Source: Haliea sp. (lineage in GTDB: Bacteria > Pseudomonadota > Gammaproteobacteria > Pseudomonadales > Halieaceae). From it: a stretch of 64,000 bases of DNA. Position 1 is the first letter of the stretch; each line of letters starts with the position of its first letter. This document shows, one piece after another, positions 1-8,349 of the stretch. Position numbers and translations under genes: made by a program. Location: positions 71,447-135,446 of the forward strand of contig JADJAL010000011.1 of assembly GCA_016704305.1 (NCBI GenBank). The letters run 5' to 3'. The notes under the pieces were generated by a model, which saw only the letters and a list, made by a program, of their open reading frames with translations, had not been told where the DNA came from and ran no database searches.

Positions 1-478
1 CGCTCCGGCAGGCTCGCCATCAGGCGGGCGGTCGCCACGTAATAACCGGGATCGAGCGCGTCATTCAGGCGCATCAGCGTTTCATAATCGGCAAGGGCCA
101 GGCGGTTCTCACCAAGGTCGCGCAGCAATCGCGCGCGGTAGCCAAGCGCGCCCAATCCTCGGGATACGCCTGGAGGTAGCGATCAAAGTACGGCCGGGCG
201 GCGGCATTATCGCCCTGCCGATAGAGCAGAACGCCGTAGGTATAGTCAGCAGTCACTGGATCACCCAGCGTCTGGGCCACCTTGATATCGGCCAGTGCCA
301 GCTCAGGCTCGTTATCGTCCACATAGGCCAGCGCGCGCTGCAGGCGCAGCGCCTGGTCTTCAGGACTCTGGTCGATGTGGGTTGTCAGTAGCTTGATCCG
401 CTTGGAAACGCCGGCATCAGCGCTTACCGGCGCGACAGGCGCAATAAACAGCGCAAGCAGGAGTATCCAGGGGTTCAT
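1..478 (-). CDS. Secreted TPR-repeat protein, partial and frameshifted
   Basis: The start chosen is ATG at 476-478, giving MNPWILLLALFIAPVAPVSA, a clear cleavable signal peptide; the frame also opens further upstream but without one. The mature part contains tetratricopeptide-like helices (EDQALRLQRALAYVDDNEPELALADIKVA, shown here only as the pattern A-x3-L-x-D-x-A). Around 148-153 the frame must shift by one base (one G lost in a GGGG run): the other frame continues with GYRARLLRDLGENRLALADY, again TPR-like, and runs off the left edge. It is probably a periplasmic scaffold or chaperone-like protein. It lies 57 bp downstream of the phosphoesterase gene and probably shares its transcript. No specific function can be assigned. 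Confidence 0.6.
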
Positions 479-534
479 CGGTACAGGAAACTTTACGCGG
501 ATGCCGGAAGCAGGCATCCGCGCACAAGATACGC

Positions 535-2007
535 TCATCGAGTCATTACAAAGGAATCCAACACGGCGCCATCGACATCCACGAAACTGGCTTCGAGTCG
601 GCTATCGTTGACGTCGATCACGACAGAACCCAATTCCAACTCGCTGAAAAAATTAGCCGGGTGCGGGAATCCAGGCGATGTGACCGTCACCTGGCCGCCG
701 TTACCAGCGACTGTATAGACAACCTTGTCATCCATTCCATTGCGAGCGATTTGGGTATAGGCCTCGTCGCCCTGCCCTGTGGCGGGCAGGTTGCTGTCGT
801 TCAATTCAGCCATTGTCGCAGCGTTATACGTGGCGGAAAGGCCAGTGTGACCGTTGATGTAGTAAGAGCGCTCGTAGATATGGCTGTGTCCTGCGTACGC
901 CAGGTCGACACCATACTCCTCAAAAACAGGCGTGAATTCTTCGCGTATCGCGAAGATCGGTTGGTCGATACCGCCAAGGTCATTGTCGGAATCATGGCTG
1001 CCCATGGTGTAGGGCGGGTGGTGGAAAATGACAATCGTCCAATCCATGGTATTGGCCGTCAGGTCATCCTTCAGCCACTGCAGCATGGTGGCGCGGCTGT
1101 CGGCATCGCGGATGGCCAGTTGTGAATCGAGGCTGACGATATGCACGTTGCCGTGATCAAAGGAGTAGTACTGCTCCGTGCCACTGGCAAGTCCACCCGC
1201 TTCGCCATTGGCAGGCAGGGTGAAGATATTCAGGTAAGGCATGGGGCTGTCCGGCGCCGGATCGGGACCACCGTTCGCGCCGTCACCGATAATGGCGTAG
1301 TCATTGGGACTTGTCGTGGTGGATATACCGAAGCTGCCCATCTCGTGGTTGCCGATGGTAGGCCACAGCGATGTCGTGGACAGCAGGTCCGGGTACACAT
1401 CAAAGATCGCGAGCTGGTGCTCCATGTCTGTGCCCTGGTTGTATGCGTTGTCCCCGAGCATCAGAAACAGGTCGACGGGCTCATCGCCCTGATTTTTGAC
1501 GTACTTCATGCCACCTTCGAGCACAAAACCTGCATCCGGCGAGCCCTTCCCGGCGACGCCCGAATCGCCGAGAATCAGGATGCGGGTGTTGCCATCGGCC
1601 GGCAATTCACCAGCAGCTGGCGCAGTGCGAAAATGATGCGCGGCGTCAGCGGCACCGGCGCCACCCACTGAGTAGTAATACGTGGTGTCGGGCTCAAGTC
1701 CACTCAGCAATACTTCGCTGTGCCCGGTAGCCGTCACCGTGGCGTCGGTTTCGCTACTCGCCGGCAATGCAGCCATGTCAGCGCCGAAACACACACTCGT
1801 TGCCTCCGCGCCGCCATCAGCGTTGCCGCGCCATTTGACGATGACACTTTCAGAAGTCAGCTGTTGCAGGAACAACCTCACCGGCTGTACCTGCGTGCCG
1901 GCGCACAGCGCAACCGGGTCGCTGATGTTGTTGTTATCGTTGCTGTCACTGCAGCCGAATAACAGCACGCAGGCACCAGCCAATACTGGAATGATAGGTT
2001 TGATCAC
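535..2007 (-). CDS. Lipoprotein metallophosphoesterase, purple acid phosphatase type
   Basis: The protein has 490 residues. The N-terminus MIKPIIPVLAGACVLLFGC is a lipoprotein signal with the lipid-bearing Cys at about 19, followed by an Asp/Asn/Ser-rich linker. Residues ~40-130 resemble the fibronectin-like N-terminal domain of purple acid phosphatases, ending in TTYYYSVG. The calcineurin-like core follows with GDSG (~148), GDNAY (~185), GNHE (~219), HHPPY (~330) and GHSHIYERS (~375), which supply the ligands of a two-metal centre. It likely hydrolyses phosphomonoesters or diesters at the outer face of a membrane. The first GDxH-type motif reads GDSG, so one metal ligand differs from the commonest pattern. 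Substrate is unknown. Confidence 0.85.
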   Translation of the reverse strand: MIKPIIPVLAGACVLLFGCSDSNDNNNISDPVALCAGTQVQPVRLFLQQLTSESVIVKWRGNADGGAEATSVCFGADMAALPASSETDATVTATGHSEVLLSGLEPDTTYYYSVGGAGAADAAHHFRTAPAAGELPADGNTRILILGDSGVAGKGSPDAGFVLEGGMKYVKNQGDEPVDLFLMLGDNAYNQGTDMEHQLAIFDVYPDLLSTTSLWPTIGNHEMGSFGISTTTSPNDYAIIGDGANGGPDPAPDSPMPYLNIFTLPANGEAGGLASGTEQYYSFDHGNVHIVSLDSQLAIRDADSRATMLQWLKDDLTANTMDWTIVIFHHPPYTMGSHDSDNDLGGIDQPIFAIREEFTPVFEEYGVDLAYAGHSHIYERSYYINGHTGLSATYNAATMAELNDSNLPATGQGDEAYTQIARNGMDDKVVYTVAGNGGQVTVTSPGFPHPANFFSELELGSVVIDVNDSRLEASFVDVDGAVLDSFVMTR

Positions 2008-2194
2008 GCGAACACCTCGGGGCTTGAATTATTGTTGCTTCAGTTCGCGGGCAGCATAAGTGATCGCGACTGCGAAGTGCAAGGGCTGGCCTTACTGGCA
2101 ACCCCCTTATCGGCGTTCAGGAGTGCGCCCGAAGGTACCTTCAAAAATCACTGGGCCTAACGTTGTGGCTTTGGCTGTGAAGCAGGAACTCGTG

Positions 2195-2443
2195 TCAATG
2201 TGAACGACGCAACCGCAACTCACGCTGTTCATGCAAACCTTCCGCAGTGTCCAGCCTTATGCTGGCAGGGCGTATCCGCACAGGTTTAGGGTGCCTTGAC
2301 TTCCACTCTCCCCACGCCACCATGATGCCAATCAACAGCCCTTTTGCTGCCCCGATGTTGGCCCCGCCTGGCGTCATGAACAAAGTTGCAAGCAGATACC
2401 CCGCAACCGTGCACAGCCCCAGAATTCGCATGTACTTGAACAA
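2195..2443 (-). CDS. Small membrane protein, unknown
   Basis: About 82 residues from a TTG at 2443 that follows a purine-rich GGGGAGGGG ribosome site. An ATG at 2431 and a GTG at 2458 are alternatives. One or two hydrophobic segments can be seen (RILGLCTVAGYLLATLF, then GLLIGIMVAWGEW) separated by a short Gly-rich turn, followed by a basic hydrophilic tail. The protein is not recognised as a member of a named family. It stands alone, 190 bp from the phosphoesterase start, with nothing notable between them. Confidence 0.45.
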   Translation of the reverse strand: MFKYMRILGLCTVAGYLLATLFMTPGGANIGAAKGLLIGIMVAWGEWKSRHPKPVRIRPASIRLDTAEGLHEQRELRLRRSH

Positions 2444-2670
2444 AGTGCCCCTCCCCACGCCCAGGCTTTTACTGCCCTTTTAGCGTTTAGCAGAACGGTC
2501 GCAATGCCGTCCTCAGAGCCAGTAGGCCTTTGGGTCAATACCCGGTCAACGAATTACTGGAGAAAAGTCGAGATAGTGCGGGGAAAATGCGACCTGGCAA
2601 CCGTTTTTGACAGCGGCTCCATGGCTGGTTACCGAGCTTACCGGCAACGACAGGGTGATACGCTTGGCCG

Positions 2671-3111
2671 CTAACCCAGCGCCAGATCAGCAGCGCGACG
2701 CTCCCTGCGGCGTCGTCGCTCCGTATTGCCAATGGTGGTGTATACGCTGGTAAGGGCACTGTACTCGGCGCGCCTGTCCCCGTCCTGATTGCGACGATCA
2801 AGGTAGCGCTCGTACGTGCAAGCGCATTTTCGAACAGTACACCCGGGCAGTGGGACATGCGGCGCATCACTCACCAGGAATCGAGTACCCGCGAGTGCCT
2901 GCACCGGCTCGCACGCACAGTCGCCAATCATGATCGCGACCGCGCGGTAAGGGTACTTCACCCCCGAAAACGATTGCCGGTCGTGCTTTGCTTGCTGACG
3001 CGGACTCACCTGCTGCGCGACTTTCCTGGTTGATTTGACTGCCTTGCGACTAAAAATGGAAAGTACGCTGGACAGGAAAGACGGACCGCTGGATGTTTTT
3101 TTCATCGACAT
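2671..3111 (-). CDS. Conserved-looking cysteine-rich small protein, unknown
   Basis: 146 residues. A basic, Ser/Lys-rich N-terminus (~1-45) is followed by a compact region with paired cysteines: DCACEP (~80), LPGCTVRKCACTYERY (~105) and then the charged run LDRRNQDGDRR. The C-terminus is very Arg-rich. I recall similar small proteobacterial proteins with a C-x3-C-x-C-x-Y plus DRR signature, but no function is known to me. The cysteine spacing could bind a metal; that is inference. The gene is monocistronic. The 250 bp separating it from mscL contain only the mscL leader. Confidence 0.5.
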   Translation of the reverse strand: MSMKKTSSGPSFLSSVLSIFSRKAVKSTRKVAQQVSPRQQAKHDRQSFSGVKYPYRAVAIMIGDCACEPVQALAGTRFLVSDAPHVPLPGCTVRKCACTYERYLDRRNQDGDRRAEYSALTSVYTTIGNTERRRRRERRAADLALG

Positions 3112-3361
3112 CGCCTGCTTGAACCGCTGGCTCCTCCCCCTCTCGGGCGGTAAGGCCGGCTATTACTGGATGTTAAACCGTGTCGCTTTTTTATAGGACA
3201 CTTTTTCCGGTCTTTCAAATGTCCATGCTCCGGCACACAAGACGGGCGACGGCATGCCTCTGATGCGCAGCGAGGCTGGAATTGACAATACTAACTGCGT
3301 GGTCAATGCTAAGCCCGCAACACGCATTTCATTCAACAATTAACGCACCGAGGTCAGAGTC

Positions 3362-3805
3362 ATGCTACAGGAATTCAAACAGTTCGCGATGCGCGGCAAT
3401 GTCGTTGACATGGCCGTGGGGATCATCATCGGCGGCGCGTTCGGTACAATCGTCAAGAGCCTCGTTGACGATGTCATTATGCCGCCCATCGGCTTGCTGC
3501 TGGGTGGTGTGGATTTCTCCGACCTGTTTATCACCCTCAGGGATGGCGCCATGGCAGGCCCTTACAACACACTGGCTGCTGCGCGGGAGGCCGGCGCGGT
3601 CACGCTCAGTTACGGGTTATTTATCAACTCGGTCATCAGCTTCATGATTGTCGCATTCGCCGTCTTCATGCTGATCAAGAGCATCAATAAATTACAGCCC
3701 AAAGTACCGGAACCCGAGGTTGCGGCGACCAAGGACTGCCCTTTTTGTTGCAGTACGATTCCCCTCCAGGCGACCCGCTGCCCGAACTGCACCTCAACGT
3801 TCTAG
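3362..3805 (+). CDS. mscL: Large-conductance mechanosensitive channel with C-terminal zinc ribbon
   Basis: 147 residues, the usual size for MscL. The N-terminal amphipathic helix and TM1 read FAMRGNVVDMAVGIIIGGAF, the family signature; TM2 is SYGLFINSVISFMIVAFAVF (~83-102). The channel opens under membrane tension to release solutes after hypo-osmotic shock. Unusually, the cytoplasmic tail carries a zinc-ribbon-like cysteine set, CPFCC at ~126-130 and CPNC at ~140-143, in place of the usual charged helical bundle. The ATG follows an AGGTCAG ribosome site. A TTGACA box at 3282-3287 may be the -35 of its promoter, but the -10 is poor. Assignment of the channel is certain; metal binding by the tail is inferred. 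Confidence 0.97.
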   Translation: MLQEFKQFAMRGNVVDMAVGIIIGGAFGTIVKSLVDDVIMPPIGLLLGGVDFSDLFITLRDGAMAGPYNTLAAAREAGAVTLSYGLFINSVISFMIVAFAVFMLIKSINKLQPKVPEPEVAATKDCPFCCSTIPLQATRCPNCTSTF

Positions 3806-3830
3806 GCATGAAACCCCCGCGTCGCGTTCT

Positions 3831-3935
3831 GGCGTGCTGAACACGCTGCCAATGATGGGCGACGAGGGCCTGTTCGGCCCGCTGGTGATGGGCGGCATGT
3901 TCACCGTGGTGAGCGTGCGCAAGCCAGTGAGCTAG
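3831..3935 (+). pseudogene. Remnant of a CopA-like multicopper oxidase C-terminus
   Basis: In this frame the DNA encodes GVLNTLPMM-GDEGLFGP-LVMGGMF-TVVSVR and a stop. The pattern NTLPMM-x-G-x-G-x-FGP-x2-MGGMF-x-VV-x-VR matches, from memory, the extreme C-terminal tail of CopA-like multicopper oxidases. No copper-ligand His motif or upstream part of such a gene is present, since mscL ends only 25 bp earlier. I infer that a copper oxidase gene was deleted between mscL and dmeF, leaving the last ~34 codons. There is no start codon or ribosome site suited to an independent peptide. Confidence 0.55.
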
Positions 3936-4927
3936 CTTTGCCGACCGCAGCCGGAGTGAATCTCGACGGTGACATGCACCAGCTCCTCGTGGATGCTGAG
4001 CTGGCGCTTGAAGTCGTCAGGGGTACAGTCTTCGCTGCTAGCGAGCGCGATAATACAGGCGTACTTGCCGTTGCCGACTCGCCACACATGCAGGTCGGCA
4101 ATGGTCGCCTTGATCGGCGACGCTGCAATCACCTCCCTGACCTCCTTCACTACCGGGGCATCCATTTCGGCATCGAGCAACACCCTGCCGGTGTCGCGCA
4201 GCAGTCCGTAGGCCCACACTGAAACCAGGGCCGCGCCGACGATTCCCATCACCGGGTCCAGCCAGCTGGCCCCCCAGAACTTGCCGCCGGTCAGCGCCAC
4301 TATCGCGAGCACTGAGGTTGCCGCATCCGCCAGCACATGCAGATAGGCAGAGCGCAAATTCAAGTCGTGGTGATGTCCGTGATGATGCGCGTCGTGCTGG
4401 CCATGTTCAGGTTGATGGCCTTTATGCTGATCGTGATGATGGCCGTGATGATGGCCGTGGTGATGCGCATCCCCCTGGCTAAGCAACCACGCGCAGGCGA
4501 GGTTGACGAGTAATCCCAAGGCGGCGATAGAGATGGCCTGGTCATACTGGATCGGCGTCGGGGAGATGAGGCGCTCCACCGATTGGTAGAGCATCAACCC
4601 GGCGACACCCACCAGGAATATTGCGCTGGTGTATCCGCCAAGGATTTCAATCTTCCAGGTGCCAAAGGCGAAACGGGTGTCGTGCGCATAGCGACGCGCG
4701 GCCGCATAGGCCAGTACCGAGAGGCCGAGCGCCAGCACGTGTGAGCTCATGTGCCAGCCATCGGCCAGCAGCGCCATGGAGTTGTAGACCCAGCCGCCAG
4801 CTATCTCGGCAACCATCATTACCGCTGTCAGGATGACCGCCCACCGCGTATTGCGTTCCGCCAGTGGATTGCCCTCATCGAACACATGGGAGTGCTGCCA
4901 GCGTTCGATTGGTATCTGCGATTGCAT
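3932..4927 (-). CDS. dmeF: Cation diffusion facilitator, DmeF-type Co/Ni exporter
   Basis: 331 residues. The N-terminus carries W-x-H-SHVFDEGNPLAERNTR, typical of the DmeF branch. The membrane part has six hydrophobic segments, with the metal-site motifs ALLADGWHMSSH (~52) and LHVLADAATS (~200). Between TM4 and TM5 lies a His-rich loop of ~40 residues (repeats of HHHGHH, ~150-190) that probably sequesters metal. The C-terminal ~80 residues form the ferredoxin-like cytoplasmic domain. The protein exchanges divalent cobalt or nickel for protons at the inner membrane. No DmeR-type regulator is next to it. It converges on the copper oxidase scrap, so this may be what remains of a metal-resistance locus. 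Confidence 0.9.
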   Translation of the reverse strand: MQSQIPIERWQHSHVFDEGNPLAERNTRWAVILTAVMMVAEIAGGWVYNSMALLADGWHMSSHVLALGLSVLAYAAARRYAHDTRFAFGTWKIEILGGYTSAIFLVGVAGLMLYQSVERLISPTPIQYDQAISIAALGLLVNLACAWLLSQGDAHHHGHHHGHHHDQHKGHQPEHGQHDAHHHGHHHDLNLRSAYLHVLADAATSVLAIVALTGGKFWGASWLDPVMGIVGAALVSVWAYGLLRDTGRVLLDAEMDAPVVKEVREVIAASPIKATIADLHVWRVGNGKYACIIALASSEDCTPDDFKRQLSIHEELVHVTVEIHSGCGRQS

Positions 4928-5003
4928 GCTTTCGCATCCTGCTTCGAGTAGAGTCGCCAGTATACTAAGTATCGACAGCTACAAAACTGATGAGGAAAAT
5001 ACG

Positions 5004-5852
5004 GTGGCAAAAAAACCACAGGCAAGAAAACTTCTGATCACCGGCGCTACCGGTGGCATGGGGCGAGCCAGCGCAGTGCTCGCGGCAAAGCAGGGCTACG
5101 ATCTGGTGCTGGCCGATCTGTCGCCGGACAAGCTGGAGATACTGGCAGCGGAGTGCCGGGCCCATGGCGTGCTCGCCAGCGCAGTCTGGCTGGATGTCAC
5201 GCAGTCCGATTCCATTGCAACACTGGTGCACGCGCTCGATAGCGCCGGTGGCGTCGATGCGATCATCCACACCGTGGGACTCTCGCCACAAATGGCCGAC
5301 TGGCGGCACATCATTGACGTTGACCTGGTCGGCACCGTCGCACTGCTGGAGCAGACACGCCCCTGTCTTAAAACTGGCGGCTGTACCGTGGCCATTGCGT
5401 CCATGAGCGCGTACATGGTGCCGCCACACGCACAGATCGACCAAACCCTGGCCAATCCACTCGCAGCGGACTTCAGCACCCAACTGGAGGCGCTAAACGA
5501 TGCAGGTTATGGGCTGACACATTCAGGGATGGCATACGCCTACGCGAAACGGGCGCTCAAGCAGTACGTGGCCGACCAATCCTCGAACTGGGGCAAGGAA
5601 GGCAAGCGCCTTGTCTCTATCTCGCCCGGCTTGATCGATACGGAAATGGGTCGACTGGAAAACGCCGCGATGGAGAATTTTGCCGCAATGCGCAGTTTGA
5701 TCGCCCTCACCCGCCTCGGTGAACCGGAAGATATCGCGAGTACCGCCCTCTTCCTGATCTCCAATGCAGCTGCCTATATCACGGGGATTGATATCCTGGT
5801 GGATGGTGGTTTCGTGTCGAAATTGCAACATCAGCAGCGCCAGGCCAGCTGA
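5004..5852 (+). CDS. Short-chain dehydrogenase/reductase
   Basis: 282 residues from a GTG (VAKKPQARKLLITG) preceded by GAGGA 7 bases upstream; the frame is open further 5' but overlaps dmeF. The Rossmann motif is TGATGGMG (~14). The catalytic Tyr-Lys is in SGMAYAYAKRAL, with Ser in ASMSAY, and the C-terminal DGGF ends the fold. The region from ~150 to 180 (VPPHAQIDQTLANPLAADF) is an unusually long substrate loop. It is the first gene of the catabolic island and has no close partner on the same strand. The substrate is probably a secondary alcohol or ketone. Confidence 0.85.
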   Translation: MAKKPQARKLLITGATGGMGRASAVLAAKQGYDLVLADLSPDKLEILAAECRAHGVLASAVWLDVTQSDSIATLVHALDSAGGVDAIIHTVGLSPQMADWRHIIDVDLVGTVALLEQTRPCLKTGGCTVAIASMSAYMVPPHAQIDQTLANPLAADFSTQLEALNDAGYGLTHSGMAYAYAKRALKQYVADQSSNWGKEGKRLVSISPGLIDTEMGRLENAAMENFAAMRSLIALTRLGEPEDIASTALFLISNAAAYITGIDILVDGGFVSKLQHQQRQAS

Positions 5853-5907
5853 GCGCGGCGCGCAGGATCACACACGCTTTACATGCGGCCCAATAGCGAT
5901 AATAATG

Positions 5908-5924
5908 AACACCATTGTTGCATA
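5908..5924. promoter_or_regulatory. Candidate operator upstream of the E1 gene
   Basis: The minus strand reads TATGCAACAATGGTGTTCA. It shares TATGCAACA with the site upstream of the CoA-transferase gene (12741) and CAATGGTGTTCA with the site at 35843. It lies ~110 bp before the E1 start in a 180-bp gap that holds nothing else I recognise. Binding by a TetR protein is inference from recurrence only. Confidence 0.4.
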
Positions 5925-6032
5925 CTCCAATAATGAACAACCTTGCTTTTCTAATTCGTCCGGTCGCCATCGCCTGCCAGCAGGCCATTCTGTGCCGGTG
6001 ACCGAGAGCGATTCCAATCAGGAGATGAATTG

Positions 6033-8066
6033 ATGGGAGCTGACGTTATGCCAAAAGACCTGGACATAGACAGCGCTACACTGAAAGAAATATACCGCCA
6101 GATGTCGCGCATCCACGAGGTGGACAAGGCAATCCAGGCCGGGCTCTCCAGCGGCAAGTTCCAGTTTACCTACTGGCCAATGACCGGACAGGAAGCGATA
6201 CCCGCGTCCATCGCCCCTCTGATTACGTCCGACGACTACATGGTGACCATCTATCGCGGCATTCACGACCAGGTCGCCAAAGGCGTGCCGCTGAAAGGCC
6301 TGTTTGCCGAGGCGCTGGGACGGGAAAACGGCGTCAACAAAGGCAAGGGTGGATCACCCCACATCTCCGATCCCGCCTCCGGCTCGATGCTGACCACCGC
6401 CATCGTCGGCGCCGGCACGCCGATCGCCAACGGCCTGGCCCTAGCGAGCAAAATGCGCGGCAGCAAGGCCGTCACCATCGTTAACTTCGGCGACGGCGCC
6501 ACCAGCATCGGCGCCGTACACGAGGCGATGAACCTCGCCGGCGTCTGGAAATTGCCGGTGATCTTCCTGTGCCAGAACAACCAGATGGGCGAATACACGA
6601 CAATCCCGGAATACACCGCGAGCAAGGACTTCGCCAGTCGCGCCGCCGGTTACGGCTTCAAGGGTGTCAAACTCGACGGCAACGATCCGGTAGCCTTCCA
6701 CAACGGCATGAAGTCAGTCATCGACGAAGTGCGCGCCGGCAACGGCCCGATATTTGTCGAGGCCGTCACAATGCGCCTGGGCCTGCACGCCGGGGTTGGC
6801 TTCACGAACCACCTGTCCAAAGAGGATCTGGCGGCGGCGAAAGCGGCTTGGCCGGTACCCTGCACACGCGCCCTGCTGCTGGAACGCGGCATTTGTACCG
6901 AGGAGGAGCTTGCGGCAATCGACAGTGCCGCCAAGACCGAAGTACAGGAAGCCGTGGCGTTCGCGCTGGAAAGCGCAATCACCGGCACCGACGAAATGCT
7001 GCTGGATGTCTATGGCGACCCAAGGGTCGTGCCCAAACGCGGCCAGCGCGAGAAGCGCGCGGCAGAAGCGCCGCACACCGGCGAAACCCGCGAGATGGCC
7101 ATGTTCGAGGCGGTGCAGGACGCGCAGGAACTGGCGCTGCGACTCGATGACCAGGTGTTCTTCCTCGGTGAAGACATCGGCGAGCCCGCCGGTGGCGTCT
7201 TCAAATGCTTCAAGGGCATGCAGACCAAATGGGGCGAACGCATCCGCCCGACACCAATAGCCGAGCAGGCCATCATTGGCGCGGCAACCGGTGCCGCGCT
7301 CGTGGGCATGCGTCCGGTCGCCGAAATCATGTTCTGTGATTTTGTCGGCGTCTGCCTGGACCAGATCATGAACCACGCTGCCAAGCAGCGCTATATGTCA
7401 GGTGGCGCGACGACTGTACCGATGACCATTCGCACCATCGCGGGCGGCGACATCGGTGGCTTTGGAGAGCAGCACTCCCAGTCTACTGAAGCTACGCTAC
7501 TGCACTACCCTGGCTTGAAAATTGTCTACCCCAGCACGCCCACCGAGGCCAAAGGCCTTCTGCTGAGCTGTATTTTCGACGAGGACCCCTGCATTCAGTT
7601 TGAATCCATGATGCTTACCTACGCGACGCGTGAAGAAGTGCCCTTGGGTGACTACCGCATTCCGCTGGGTGTCGCGAAAGTGAAACGCGAAGGCAGCGAT
7701 GTGTCGTTGATCACGTATGGTTGGCAGGTTATGCACTGCCTCGCCGCTGCGGAGGAACTTGCCAAGGAAGGCATCAGCGCCGAGGTGCTCGACCTGCGCA
7801 CGCTGATGCCGCTTGATTATGACCGCATACTGACCTCCGTGGAGAAAACCGGGCGAGCGCTGGTAGTGCACGCGGCAACCGAGTTCTGTGGCCTCGGCGC
7901 GGAGATTGCCAGCACGATCAACGAGGCGATGTTCCACAAACTGAAGGCGCCGGCCTCACGCTTTGGCGCGGCCTACGCGCCAATCGCGTACTCGAAAACG
8001 ATTGAAACCGCACAAATACCCCATGCCGGCTCCATCGCCGCAAGGGTTCGCGAACTAGTCAAATAG
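6033..8066 (+). CDS. 2-oxoacid dehydrogenase E1, alpha and beta fused
   Basis: 677 residues from ATG at 6033 behind AGGAG. Residues ~1-330 are the E1-alpha thiamine-diphosphate domain with GDGATSIG (~153) and the NNQMGEYT stretch. Residues ~347-677 are the E1-beta transketolase-like domain (TREMAMFEAV..., FFLGEDIG, CDFVGVCLDQI). The two chains are separate in most acetoin, pyruvate and branched-chain complexes; here they are one polypeptide. It decarboxylates a 2-oxoacid (or cleaves a diketone) and reductively acylates a lipoyl domain, which the next gene encodes 17 bp downstream. No E3 gene is in the window, so a housekeeping dihydrolipoamide dehydrogenase would be needed. Confidence 0.9.
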   Translation: MGADVMPKDLDIDSATLKEIYRQMSRIHEVDKAIQAGLSSGKFQFTYWPMTGQEAIPASIAPLITSDDYMVTIYRGIHDQVAKGVPLKGLFAEALGRENGVNKGKGGSPHISDPASGSMLTTAIVGAGTPIANGLALASKMRGSKAVTIVNFGDGATSIGAVHEAMNLAGVWKLPVIFLCQNNQMGEYTTIPEYTASKDFASRAAGYGFKGVKLDGNDPVAFHNGMKSVIDEVRAGNGPIFVEAVTMRLGLHAGVGFTNHLSKEDLAAAKAAWPVPCTRALLLERGICTEEELAAIDSAAKTEVQEAVAFALESAITGTDEMLLDVYGDPRVVPKRGQREKRAAEAPHTGETREMAMFEAVQDAQELALRLDDQVFFLGEDIGEPAGGVFKCFKGMQTKWGERIRPTPIAEQAIIGAATGAALVGMRPVAEIMFCDFVGVCLDQIMNHAAKQRYMSGGATTVPMTIRTIAGGDIGGFGEQHSQSTEATLLHYPGLKIVYPSTPTEAKGLLLSCIFDEDPCIQFESMMLTYATREEVPLGDYRIPLGVAKVKREGSDVSLITYGWQVMHCLAAAEELAKEGISAEVLDLRTLMPLDYDRILTSVEKTGRALVVHAATEFCGLGAEIASTINEAMFHKLKAPASRFGAAYAPIAYSKTIETAQIPHAGSIAARVRELVK

Positions 8067-8083
8067 CACTGGAAGGGATAGCG

Positions 8084-8314
8084 ATGCCAACACAATTGAC
8101 CATACCAAAACTGCAGATGTCGACCACCGAGGGGACACTGGCTGAGTGGTTGGTGGACGACGGTGAAGAGGTGGAGGAAGGCCAGCCCATCTACTGCCTG
8201 GAGACCGACAAGTCCGTGCAGGAGATCGAGGCACCGGCATCGGGCCGGCTGACACAAAAGGTGCCAGCGGGAGAGACCTATCCGGTGGGTACCGAGATTG
8301 GCGAGATCGCTTGA
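8084..8314 (+). CDS. Stand-alone lipoyl carrier domain
   Basis: 76 residues consisting only of a biotinyl/lipoyl beta-barrel: IPKLQMSTTEGTLAEWL at the start, the lipoylation hairpin ETDKSVQEI with Lys at ~45, and the closing GTEIGEI. In usual E2 proteins this domain is joined to a peripheral-subunit-binding and a catalytic domain; neither is present. It immediately follows the fused E1 gene and almost certainly carries the acyl group for it. The partner E2 core is probably the protein encoded at 15481-16224. Confidence 0.92.
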   Translation: MPTQLTIPKLQMSTTEGTLAEWLVDDGEEVEEGQPIYCLETDKSVQEIEAPASGRLTQKVPAGETYPVGTEIGEIA

Positions 8315-8349
8315 TTGATGTGCGGGCTGCGGCCTACAGCCCCTTCCCT

